Part shown: piece by piece, positions 15,270 through 23,507 of the stretch
How the letters are laid out: each line of letters starts with the position of its first letter
Numbering within the stretch: the first letter of the stretch is position 1
NCBI GenBank assembly: GCA_949300325.1
Contig: CASGDQ010000002.1
Location: forward strand, 1-48,585
Direction: 5' to 3'
From: an uncultured Spirochaetales bacterium
GTDB lineage: Bacteria > Spirochaetota > Spirochaetia > Sphaerochaetales > Sphaerochaetaceae
Length of the DNA stretch: 48,585 nucleotides
The notes under the pieces: model-generated
What the model was told of the DNA's origin: nothing
Seen by the model: only the letters and a program-made list of their open reading frames with translations
Databases searched by the model: none
Translations under genes and position numbers: made by a program

Positions 15270-16481
15270 ATGATCGTTTCAGAAGGATTCAAGTTGCCGA
15301 AAGGCTTTATGGCTGCAGGAGTGCATGCCGGGATAAAAAAGTATAAGAAGGACATGGCTCTGGTTTACAGTCCATCAGCCTGCGCAAGCGCATCGACCTA
15401 TACCACCAACAAGGTCAAGGCTGCGCCTGTTATCTATGATATGTCCATAAAGGATCTTCCGAAGCATGGAATAATAGCAAACAGTGGAAATGCGAATGCC
15501 GTAACCGGAGCAAAGGGGCTTGAGGATGCTTCGATGATGGCTTTTGAGACAGCGGGGTATCTGAAAGCGAGGAAAGAGGATTTCTTCGTGTGCTCGACCG
15601 GGGTGATCGGCGTCCATCTTGATATGGACAAGATCAAGTACGGGATAAAGGAGCTTGTGAAAAACCTTTCTGAAAGCGATGCGAGCGCAAAAGATGCTTC
15701 CGAGGCCATCCTTACTACCGATACGGTGCGTAAGGAATGTTCGGTTACAGTCAGGATCGATGATAAGGATGTGATTGTTTCAGGGTTTGCAAAGGGTTCT
15801 GGCATGATACACCCCAACATGGCTACGATGCTCTGCTTTGTAACGACAGATTGCGCAATCTCTCATGAGATGCTCCAGCATATCCTTGGTGATACTGTGG
15901 AGGATACGTTCAATATGATCAGCGTGGATGGCGATACATCTACAAACGATACTTGTCTGGTGCTTGCAAATGGACAAGCCGGCAATAAGGAGATTATAGC
16001 AGAAGGCGAGGCTTACGATATATTCAAGGAAGCCCTTTCTCATGTGCTCGGACGCCTTGCCTGCATGATCGCCAAAGATGGTGAAGGTGCAGGAAGATTC
16101 ATCGAGGTGAAGGTCGAAGGGGCTGCAAGCGTGAAGGATGCCCGCCTCCTTGCCCGCTCCGTGGTCTCTTCCAACTTGGTGAAAGCTGCGTTCTTCGGCT
16201 CCGATGCCAACTGGGGGCGCATCCTGTGCGCCATGGGATATAGCGGCGCCTCTTTCACCCCGGAAAAGGTGAAGCTGCTTTTCTCTTCTGAAAAAGGATC
16301 CGTAGTCGTATTGGAGGATGGCGAGCCCATCAGATTCGACGAGGCAAAAGCCAAGGCCATTTTGTTGGAACCGAGTGTTTCCGTGCTTGCTGTATTGTCG
16401 GACGGACAGGCCAAGGCTACCGCTTGGGGCTGCGATCTCACATACGACTATGTGAGGATAAACGGGGATTATAGGAGCTGA
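15270..16481 (+). CDS. argJ: Glutamate N-acetyltransferase / ornithine acetyltransferase
   Basis: A 403-residue self-cleaving enzyme that moves the acetyl group from N-acetylornithine to glutamate, closing the cyclic arginine pathway. The autoproteolysis and nucleophile site is Thr186 in HPNMATMLCFV, and alpha/beta chains would form there. Other landmarks are ANSGNANAVTGAKG near the N-terminus and SDANWGRILCAMGYSG near the C-terminus. Whether it is mono- or bifunctional (acetyl-CoA-using) cannot be read with certainty, and I see no argA here. SD AGGAGA eight bases upstream. Confidence 0.97.
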   Translation: MIVSEGFKLPKGFMAAGVHAGIKKYKKDMALVYSPSACASASTYTTNKVKAAPVIYDMSIKDLPKHGIIANSGNANAVTGAKGLEDASMMAFETAGYLKARKEDFFVCSTGVIGVHLDMDKIKYGIKELVKNLSESDASAKDASEAILTTDTVRKECSVTVRIDDKDVIVSGFAKGSGMIHPNMATMLCFVTTDCAISHEMLQHILGDTVEDTFNMISVDGDTSTNDTCLVLANGQAGNKEIIAEGEAYDIFKEALSHVLGRLACMIAKDGEGAGRFIEVKVEGAASVKDARLLARSVVSSNLVKAAFFGSDANWGRILCAMGYSGASFTPEKVKLLFSSEKGSVVVLEDGEPIRFDEAKAKAILLEPSVSVLAVLSDGQAKATAWGCDLTYDYVRINGDYRS

Positions 16482-16483
16482 GG

Positions 16484-17350
16484 ATGGACATGGAGACTTA
16501 CATCAGAAAAGCGGAGACGCTCATAGAGGCCATCCCGTATGCAAGGAAATTCCGCGGCACAACTGTCGTTGTCAAATACGGCGGATCGGCCATGCTTGAT
16601 GAGAAATTGAAAAAAGCTGTCATAACCGATATAGCCATGCTCAAATATCTCGGGCTTAAGCCCGTTGTGGTGCATGGCGGGGGCAAGGAGATTTCCGCGC
16701 TTCTTTCAAGGCTTGGCAAAAAGAGCGAATTCATCGACGGCCTTCGCGTCACGGATGCAGAAACCGCATCGGTTGCAGAGATGGTGCTTTCCGGCAGCAT
16801 TGCAAAGAGCCTGGTTGAGGATTTCGAGGCGGTAGGGCTCCATTCCTGTTCGATCAACGGAAAGGATGGGCATACGATAACTGCAGTGAAAAAGCTCGAT
16901 CCTAAAGGAAGGGATCTGGGGTTTGTCGGAGAGATAGACAAGATAGACGTCACTCTTCTGGAAACGCTTATGGATGCTGATTTCATCCCGATCCTTTCTC
17001 CTGTCGGGGTAGGAAAGGATGGGCATACATATAATATAAATGCGGATTATGCGGCTTCCTCGGTTGCCGGTGCGCTCGGAGCTCAAAAGCTGATGTTCCT
17101 CACCGATGTGGAAGGGATATTGAAGGATAAGGATGATCCTTCATCGCTTATCAGAAGGCTCAGCGTGAAGGAGGCCAAGGAGTATATTGCTTCCGGCATC
17201 ATAAACGGGGGGATGATCCCAAAGACCGAATGCTGTCTTGAAGCGATTTCAAAAGGGGTGTCAAGCGTCCACGTGCTTGACGGGCGCGTGCCTCACTCGA
17301 TCCTTTTGGAGGTGTTCACGAGCGAAGGCATCGGCACGATGATCGAATAG
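16484..17350 (+). CDS. argB: Acetylglutamate kinase
   Basis: A 288-residue amino acid kinase phosphorylating N-acetylglutamate. VVVKYGGSAM and VVVHGGGKEIS are the two glycine-rich nucleotide and phosphate loops, SINGKDGHTI and NINADYAASSVAGAL mark the acetylglutamate site, and MIPKTECCLEAI is near the end. An extra N-terminal helix (TYIRKAETLIEAIPYARKF) before the first strand is the feature of hexameric, arginine-feedback-inhibited kinases, so allosteric control by arginine is likely. Starts two bases after the argJ stop. Confidence 0.97.
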   Translation: MDMETYIRKAETLIEAIPYARKFRGTTVVVKYGGSAMLDEKLKKAVITDIAMLKYLGLKPVVVHGGGKEISALLSRLGKKSEFIDGLRVTDAETASVAEMVLSGSIAKSLVEDFEAVGLHSCSINGKDGHTITAVKKLDPKGRDLGFVGEIDKIDVTLLETLMDADFIPILSPVGVGKDGHTYNINADYAASSVAGALGAQKLMFLTDVEGILKDKDDPSSLIRRLSVKEAKEYIASGIINGGMIPKTECCLEAISKGVSSVHVLDGRVPHSILLEVFTSEGIGTMIE

Positions 17351-17359
17351 GAGGGGACT

Positions 17360-18541
17360 ATGGGAAAGATGGAAGAGATTATCGCCCTTGGAAAAGACAA
17401 TATTATGAATACCTATGCTCAGACTCCGGTGGTGTTTGATCATGGGAAAGGGGCTCATTTGTATTCTGTTGATGGCAAGTGCTATATTGATTGTGTCGCC
17501 GGCATTGCTGTCAATGCGCTTGGCTATGGCAACGAGAAGATTGAAAAAGCTGTCAACGAGGTGCTGAAAGATGGAATATTCCATGTGTCGAACCTTTATT
17601 ACAACAAATGGGCGCCAAAGGCTGCTGCAAAACTGAATTCCCTGGCAGGATCAAAGAAGGTCTTTTTCTGCAACAGCGGAGCTGAGGCTAACGAGGCTGC
17701 GCTCAAGATTGCAAGAAAGTATGGCAGCAGGACCGGACGCAGCCGGATCATTTCGTTTTCTCATAGCTTTCACGGCCGCACATATGGAGCCATGACGCTT
17801 ACGGGGCAGGAGAAATACCAGAAGGGATTTTTCCCTGTTGTGCCTGATATCTCCTATGCTGTCTACAACGACTTGGATAGTGTGAAGGCTCTTGCTGGCG
17901 ATGATGTTTGCGCGGTGTTTGTGGAACCGGTCCAGGGGGAGGGCGGCATAGTCCCTGCTGAGAAGGATTTCCTTGCAGGCCTGAGGAAGCTTTGCGATGA
18001 GAAGGATATGCTCCTTATTTTCGATTGCGTGCAGACGGGTCTTGGCAGGACGGGCAAGATTTTTGCTTTCCAGCATTATGATATCAAGCCAGATGTGATG
18101 AGCCTTGCAAAAGCCCTTGGCGGCGGACTTCCTTTTGCAGCTTGCCTAGCCTTTGATAAGGCTGCAGATGTGCTTTGCCCTGGAGAGCATGCCTCCACAT
18201 TCGGAGGCAATGCGCTTTCCTCCGCTTTATGCCTGGTTGTTCTCGAGGAGCTTGAGAATGGTCTTGCCGATGAGGCGGCAAAGAAGGGAATGCTTCTTAA
18301 AAAGGGCCTGGAGGAAATTGCTGCAAAACATCCGGATAAGTGTTTGACAGCTAGAGGATTGGGCCTTATGGAGGGCCTTGTGCTCAAAGTGCCGCCGAAG
18401 GAAGTAGTCTCCGCCTGCTTTGAAAAGGGGCTTTTAGTCTGCAGCGCCGGTTATGATGTGCTCAGATTTGTTCCGCCTCTTGTGATAAGCAATGAGGATA
18501 TTTCTAAGGCGCTTGAGATTTTGGATGAGGTTCTGAGCTGA
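17360..18541 (+). CDS. argD: Acetylornithine aminotransferase
   Basis: A 393-residue class III PLP aminotransferase converting N-acetylglutamate semialdehyde to N-acetylornithine. FCNSGAEANEAALKIAR and SHSFHGRTYGAMTLTGQ bind PLP phosphate and substrate, LIFDCVQTGLGRTGKIFAF holds the conserved Asp, and VMSLAKALGGGLPFAA holds the Schiff-base Lys. Possible side activity on succinyl-diaminopimelate or ornithine is common in the family. Last gene of the arg operon, with a terminator 30 bases downstream. Confidence 0.95.
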   Translation: MGKMEEIIALGKDNIMNTYAQTPVVFDHGKGAHLYSVDGKCYIDCVAGIAVNALGYGNEKIEKAVNEVLKDGIFHVSNLYYNKWAPKAAAKLNSLAGSKKVFFCNSGAEANEAALKIARKYGSRTGRSRIISFSHSFHGRTYGAMTLTGQEKYQKGFFPVVPDISYAVYNDLDSVKALAGDDVCAVFVEPVQGEGGIVPAEKDFLAGLRKLCDEKDMLLIFDCVQTGLGRTGKIFAFQHYDIKPDVMSLAKALGGGLPFAACLAFDKAADVLCPGEHASTFGGNALSSALCLVVLEELENGLADEAAKKGMLLKKGLEEIAAKHPDKCLTARGLGLMEGLVLKVPPKEVVSACFEKGLLVCSAGYDVLRFVPPLVISNEDISKALEILDEVLS

Positions 18542-18572
18542 GCTTACCTTTCTGATATCTGAAGCATATTGA

Positions 18573-18597
18573 AAAAGCCACCCCGCGGTGGCTTTTA
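18573..18597. terminator. Bidirectional terminator between argD and the Hpt-like gene
   Basis: AAAAGCCACC (18573-18582) pairs with GGTGGCTTTT (18587-18596) around CCGC. Both strands end in T runs, so it can end the arg operon and the convergent gdhA-DUF1846-NSS-Hpt operon. Confidence 0.9.
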
Positions 18598-18622
18598 TTG
18601 TTACTGATGAAACGTATATATG

Positions 18623-18955
18623 TCAGCTGTTTTCTTTCAGGATTTTCAAGACCTTGTCGTATTCGTCTTTCAGCTCCCTATATACGCTTGATCCGTTCTT
18701 GGTTTCTTCGACTTTTCCTGCAAGGGCTGCAAGATTGTTCAAGCAGACCTTTTCGAAGGCTTTTCTTGCCTTGTGAGCTGCTTGAGCTATGGCATCTGCT
18801 TTGTTTTCTTCCACTGCGGCTTCAAGCTCCTTGAAGTGTGAATCCTCTTCAAGGCTCATAAGCTTGTCCTTGAGTCCGCCGATGTCTCCACCGACGTACT
18901 CAAGAGCCTGTTCATAATCAAGACCTATGTTGTCTGCAATAAATTTGATGTTCAT
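18623..18955 (-). CDS. Small Hpt-domain-like protein
   Basis: A 110-residue all-helical, acidic protein. QAAHKARKAFEKVCLNNLAALAGKVEE resembles the central helix of histidine phosphotransfer (Hpt) domains, where the phosphorylated His sits in HxxKG. Here His61 is present but the sequence is HKARKA, so the usual Lys-Gly is not kept exactly. No kinase or response regulator is nearby. It starts two bases after the stop of the NSS transporter gene (minus strand) and is the last gene of that operon. A transporter-linked regulatory role is possible but unproven. It could also be an unrelated four-helix protein. Confidence 0.65.
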   Translation of the reverse strand: MNIKFIADNIGLDYEQALEYVGGDIGGLKDKLMSLEEDSHFKELEAAVEENKADAIAQAAHKARKAFEKVCLNNLAALAGKVEETKNGSSVYRELKDEYDKVLKILKENS

Positions 18956-18957
18956 AT

Positions 18958-20331
18958 CTACTTAATAAGAATATCCAATATTCCTCTTACCGTCACGTAT
19001 AAGATGATCAGAGGAAGGATGTATGCAGCATAATACCTGATCCATCTCGGGAATTTTGCACCTTCTCCCTTATCTGCAGTCTCTATGAATTTGTCCCAGC
19101 CCCAGCCGTAACGCGAGGTGCAGAAAAGAATCATCACGAGCGATCCGAGAGGAAGCAGCAGGTTGGAGACGATGAAGTCTTCAAGATCCATCACTCCCGT
19201 TCCCGCTCCAAGCGGCTGGAAAGCAGACCAGATATTGAATCCAAATATGCAGGGAAGACAGAAGACAGCAAAAATTGCGATATTCACCAGAGTAGCCTTC
19301 TTGCGGCTATAGCCCCTGACATCGATCCAGTAGGAGAGGATGTTCTCAAAAACTGCGATGAGCGTCGTAAGTGCGGCAAAGCTCATTGCAAGGAAGAAGA
19401 GGGATCCCCAAAGTATTCCGCCATGCATTTTTGCAAATACATTCGGCAGCGTTATGAATATGAGCGACGGTCCGCTTCCTGCTTCGATTCCGAAGGATGA
19501 GCAGGCAGGGAAAATTATGAAGCCTGAAAGCAGTGCGATGGATGTGTCGAGCACGATGATTCTCTCGGTCTCTCCTGTAAGAGTCCTATCTTCTCCGAAA
19601 TAGGATCCCATTATAGCCATTGCCCCGATTCCGAGGGAAAGCGTGAAGAACGCCTGTCCCATTGCTGCGAAGATCACTTCAGAAAGTCCTGACTCCAGCA
19701 TCTTTCCGAAATCCGGCTTGATGAAGAACATCAGCCCTTCCATGGAATTATCAAGGGTAAGGGAGTTTATTGCAAGGGCGATCATAAGGAGGAACAAAAG
19801 TCCCATCATGATCTTCGATACTCTTTCAACCCCTTTTGCCAAGCCTATTACTGCAACGAAAGCGGTTATTGCCAAGGCCAAAAGCATCCAACCGATTTGA
19901 AGGGGAGGATTTGCAAGCATGGAATTGAAATATGCTGCAACCGCATTGGTATCCGCCCCTGAAAAGCTTCCGGTCATGTTGGAGATGAAATAGTAGATCA
20001 GCCAGCCTGTTATTGGGAGATAGAAGAAAAGAAGCATGTAGTTCCCGAAGATTGCAAACGGTCCTGCGATGTGCCATTTGCTTCCCTTAGGCTCAAGCGC
20101 CCTGTAGGCGCCTACGATGTTTTTCTTTCCACCTCTTCCGATTGCGAATTCCATCGTCATCACCGGAACGCCGATGAGAAGAAGGAATATCAGATAGATC
20201 AGTACGAATGTCGCTCCACCGTATTTGCCGGTTATGTATGGAAATCTCCATACATTGCCTAAACCGATGGCACAACCCGCGCTAAGCAGTATGAAGCCCA
20301 GGCGGGAGGACAATTTTTCCCTTTCTTTCAT
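18958..20331 (-). CDS. Sodium-dependent transporter, NSS/SNF family
   Basis: A 457-residue inner-membrane protein with 11-12 hydrophobic helices. The start shows the family signature: AGCAIGLGNVWRFPYITGKYGG (helix 1, with the unwound substrate/Na+ site), then VMTMEFAIGRGGKK. NSS proteins of the LeuT fold import amino acids or related amines with Na+. The bacterial 11-helix relatives are mostly of unknown substrate. It lies between DUF1846 (23-base gap) and the Hpt-like gene (2-base gap) in the gdhA operon, making an amino acid, possibly glutamate-related, the plausible substrate (inference). Confidence 0.92.
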   Translation of the reverse strand: MKEREKLSSRLGFILLSAGCAIGLGNVWRFPYITGKYGGATFVLIYLIFLLLIGVPVMTMEFAIGRGGKKNIVGAYRALEPKGSKWHIAGPFAIFGNYMLLFFYLPITGWLIYYFISNMTGSFSGADTNAVAAYFNSMLANPPLQIGWMLLALAITAFVAVIGLAKGVERVSKIMMGLLFLLMIALAINSLTLDNSMEGLMFFIKPDFGKMLESGLSEVIFAAMGQAFFTLSLGIGAMAIMGSYFGEDRTLTGETERIIVLDTSIALLSGFIIFPACSSFGIEAGSGPSLIFITLPNVFAKMHGGILWGSLFFLAMSFAALTTLIAVFENILSYWIDVRGYSRKKATLVNIAIFAVFCLPCIFGFNIWSAFQPLGAGTGVMDLEDFIVSNLLLPLGSLVMILFCTSRYGWGWDKFIETADKGEGAKFPRWIRYYAAYILPLIILYVTVRGILDILIK

Positions 20332-20354
20332 TTTTTTCCACCTTATTCTTTTTT

Positions 20355-21863
20355 TTATATGTTTCTGCCAGGATAGTGAGGCTCTGAAGTGTAGTTTATA
20401 CCAAGCTTCCTAAGCCCGTCTATATCACCGGCTGATGGAATATGTGTAAAATGGATATCGCAATCTTTCAAGCGCTTAAGCGCATGGCAGGCCTGTGCCG
20501 TATAAGGATTGTAGATGCTGGACATTGCCATCGCTATAAGGATTTCGTCGACATTGAGGGAAACGCCTTTGCTGGCAAGGATATCCCTTTTTACGACGGT
20601 GATCGACTGGACTACCTTTTTATGGATGAGGTCCACGGATGGATCGATGTCAAGCATGGCTTTGCAGGCATTGAGGATCAATGCAGCTCCAGCATGCATG
20701 AGATTGGAATTGTGCGCGGTTATTATTCTTCCGTCGTCAAGCTCTATTGCGGCTGCGCAGACTGTTCCATCATCTTTTCCTTTCTTTTTGCTGATTGCCT
20801 CTTCTAGTGCAATGCGTGCCGGAATTACTGTGGAACGGTCCTCCTCCTTCAGCCCTGCCTTATCCAAAAGGGCGAGCGCCCTGTTATATACTTCTTTGGA
20901 GCAGATGCCCTGCAGATAATCGGTCTTTGTATGGAAGACACGGCGGATTATTTCTTGCTGCGCCGCCTTTCTGCATACCTCGTCGTCGAAAATTCCGAAC
21001 CCGCATCTGTTTACTCCCATGTCCGTCGGGCTTTTATATACGCAAGGCTCTCCGGTTATGCGCTCCAGGATTCTTTTAAGAAGGGGATAGGCTTCAAGAT
21101 CCCTGGAATAGTTCACGGTTATCTCGTTATATGCATCGTGATGGAAATGGTCGATCATGTTCACATCGCCGATATCGACCGTGGCCGCTTCATAGGCAAG
21201 GTTGACCGGATGATTGAGCGGAAGATTCCAGATAGGGAAGGTCTCGAGCTTCGCATAATTCGGCTTGAGCCCTTTTTTTGCCTCGTGGTACATCTGGTTG
21301 AGGCAGGTTGCAAGCTTTCCGCTTCCAGGGCCTGGTGCGGTTACAATTACCACCGGTGCGTCTACCTCGATGTACGGATTTTTCCCATAGCCCTCGTCGG
21401 AGACCACCACATCGATATCCGAAGGATAGCCCGGCGTGGCTGAATGGGTATAAACCTTTATGCCGCGCTGTTCAAGCTTGCGCATGAACTGTACCGCGGC
21501 AACCTGGTTTTCATATCGGGTAATGACAACTTTGTTGCAGGTGAGTCCGTAATCTGCGAAATCGTGGATCATTTTGAGCACATCGGCATCATAGCTGATT
21601 CCGAAGTCTCCTCGGATCTTCCTCTGCTCGATATCCCCGGCATAGATGCAGATGATTATGTCCAGGTGCTCCTTGAGCGCCTCGAACACCTTCATCTTAT
21701 TGTTTTCATCAAATCCGGGAAGCACGCGGGATGCGTGCTTATCATGAAGAAGCTTTCCTCCGCATTCGATGTAGAGGCGCCCGGAAGAGGCTTTGACACG
21801 CTCAAGAATGTAGCGTGTCTGCTCCTCGATGTATTTTTTGCTGTCAAAACCGATTTTGTGCAT
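20355..21863 (-). CDS. DUF1846 / UPF0371 family protein
   Basis: A 502-residue protein of the DUF1846 (UPF0371) family, recognisable by its opening IGFDSKKYIEEQTRYILERV, the segment VVIVTAPGPGSGKLATCLNQMYHE (a P-loop-like GPGSGK), and PVNLAYEAATVDIGDVNMIDHFH. The family is soluble, widespread in Firmicutes and structurally studied, but has no agreed reaction. The GxGSGK stretch suggests nucleotide or phosphate binding. Its ATG shares one base with the gdhA stop (TAATG), so it is translationally coupled to glutamate dehydrogenase, suggesting a role in the same nitrogen or redox step. Confidence 0.88.
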   Translation of the reverse strand: MHKIGFDSKKYIEEQTRYILERVKASSGRLYIECGGKLLHDKHASRVLPGFDENNKMKVFEALKEHLDIIICIYAGDIEQRKIRGDFGISYDADVLKMIHDFADYGLTCNKVVITRYENQVAAVQFMRKLEQRGIKVYTHSATPGYPSDIDVVVSDEGYGKNPYIEVDAPVVIVTAPGPGSGKLATCLNQMYHEAKKGLKPNYAKLETFPIWNLPLNHPVNLAYEAATVDIGDVNMIDHFHHDAYNEITVNYSRDLEAYPLLKRILERITGEPCVYKSPTDMGVNRCGFGIFDDEVCRKAAQQEIIRRVFHTKTDYLQGICSKEVYNRALALLDKAGLKEEDRSTVIPARIALEEAISKKKGKDDGTVCAAAIELDDGRIITAHNSNLMHAGAALILNACKAMLDIDPSVDLIHKKVVQSITVVKRDILASKGVSLNVDEILIAMAMSSIYNPYTAQACHALKRLKDCDIHFTHIPSAGDIDGLRKLGINYTSEPHYPGRNI

Positions 21864-23218
21864 TATACGTAACCCTGAGCAAGCATTGCACGGCTGACCT
21901 TCATGAATCCGGCGATGTTCGCACCGTCGATGAAGTTGTCTTTTGTTGAGTATGTCTCAGCCGCTTCGGAGATGTTCTTGTAGATGTTTTTCATGATGTT
22001 CTGCAATTCCTTGTCGACCTGCTCCGGTGTCCACTTCATCCTCTGTGAGTTCTGTGCCATTTCAAGGCCGGATACTGCCACGCCGCCTGCGTTTGCAGCT
22101 TTTGCAGGAGCAAGAAGGATTCCGGAGGAGGTGAGTATCTCCTCTGCTTCGATGGAGCAGGGCATGTTCGCACCTTCTGCAACGAGCTTGATCTTGTTCT
22201 TTGCAAGGTTGAGAGCATCCTCTTTGACGATTTCGTTCTGTGTGGCGCAGGGGAATGCGTAATCGGCTTTGATGTCCCAAAGCGGATTTGCAACCTCGCT
22301 GGTCCTCTCGATATAAGGAACATGGTATTTCTCGGCATATTCCTTGATCCTGCCCCTCTTCACATTCTTGAGCATCTTGACAAATGCAAGCTTCTCGTCG
22401 TTGATGCCCGCTTCATCGATGATCATGCCTGAGGAGTCGGAAAGCGTGATGACCTTTCCTCCGAGCGCATTGATCTTCTCGACTGTGAACTGAGCTACGT
22501 TTCCGCTTCCGGAGACAAGGCATGTGGATCCCTTGATATCCATCTTCTTGTCGGCAAGGATCGCCTGAGAAAGGTAGACGAGGCCATAGCCGGTTGCTTC
22601 AGGACGGATGAAGGAGCCTCCGAAATCCGGGCCCTTGCCTGTGAGCACTCCTGTGAACTGGTTTGTGATCCTCTTATACTGGCCGTAAAGATATCCGATT
22701 TCTCTTCCACCTACGCCGATATCCCCTGCGGGTACGTCGGTATCAGGACCGATGTGCCTATATAGCTCGGTCATGAAGGACTGGCAGAAGCGCATGATTT
22801 CCTGTTCGCTCTTTCCTTTCGGGTTGAAATCGGAGCCGCCTTTGCCGCCTCCCATCGGAAGACCTGTCAAGCTGTTCTTGAAAACCTGTTCGAAAGCAAG
22901 GAATTTCATGATCGAGAGGTTTACCGACGGATGCAGGCGCAATCCGCCTTTGTAAGGTCCGATCGCTGATGACATCTGGACCCTGAAGCCCCTGTTGATC
23001 TGGCAGTTTCCCTCATCATCCATCCATGGAACGCGGAACATGATCACCCTTTCAGGTTCGGTCATCCTTTCCAGGATCTTGTGATAGGTCACGTCAGGAA
23101 GCTCATCGATGATTTTGTCGATTGAGAGCAGGAATGTGTAGACAGCCTGCTGGAATTCCCTCTCGTTGGGATCCCTCCTGCAAACCATCTGGTACACTTG
23201 TTCGGTTTGACTGTGCAT
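21863..23218 (-). CDS. gdhA: Glutamate dehydrogenase, hexameric NADP type
   Basis: A 451-residue enzyme interconverting 2-oxoglutarate plus ammonia and glutamate. GLPMGGGKGGSDFNPKG contains the catalytic Lys of the GDH signature, DVPAGDIGVGGREIGYLYG the Asp that assists catalysis, and the Rossmann part is TCLVSGSGNVAQFTVEKI. Length and these motifs match the 450-residue biosynthetic GDH-I group, usually NADPH-dependent. SD GGGAGG lies eight bases upstream of ATG 23218. It heads a four-gene minus-strand operon. Confidence 0.96.
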   Translation of the reverse strand: MHSQTEQVYQMVCRRDPNEREFQQAVYTFLLSIDKIIDELPDVTYHKILERMTEPERVIMFRVPWMDDEGNCQINRGFRVQMSSAIGPYKGGLRLHPSVNLSIMKFLAFEQVFKNSLTGLPMGGGKGGSDFNPKGKSEQEIMRFCQSFMTELYRHIGPDTDVPAGDIGVGGREIGYLYGQYKRITNQFTGVLTGKGPDFGGSFIRPEATGYGLVYLSQAILADKKMDIKGSTCLVSGSGNVAQFTVEKINALGGKVITLSDSSGMIIDEAGINDEKLAFVKMLKNVKRGRIKEYAEKYHVPYIERTSEVANPLWDIKADYAFPCATQNEIVKEDALNLAKNKIKLVAEGANMPCSIEAEEILTSSGILLAPAKAANAGGVAVSGLEMAQNSQRMKWTPEQVDKELQNIMKNIYKNISEAAETYSTKDNFIDGANIAGFMKVSRAMLAQGYV

Positions 23219-23473
23219 AATTTTCCTCCCATAATAATGGCCTTAATTTTATATAAATAGTCTTTGTTGATAAAGTAATTGGAAGGTTTATGTTAAAAGT
23301 TTTTATAATTTTTTTTAATTGCCGGCCAAGCAGGAAAACATAGGCTTATTTCCACCTTTGCCTTTTATTGGAAAGAAGATTCTTTTGACAGTAAAAGAAA
23401 TAATTATTTTTCTGGTCTGATTTTGCTATTGAGCTTTTTTTTCAGCGCCTGCCGCGCTATATGTCCTGGCATG

Positions 23474-23497
23474 AAAAGCGGGGGCTTTCCGCCCCCG
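23474..23497 (-). terminator. Terminator after pgi (minus strand)
   Basis: CGGGGGC (23479-23485) and GCCCCCG (23491-23497) form a 7-bp all-G/C stem with a 5-base loop. Read on the minus strand it is followed by TTTT. It lies 11 bases past the pgi stop. The remaining ~250 bases up to gdhA are AT-rich promoter DNA with no ORF. Confidence 0.8.
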
Positions 23498-23507
23498 TCT
23501 GCATGAC

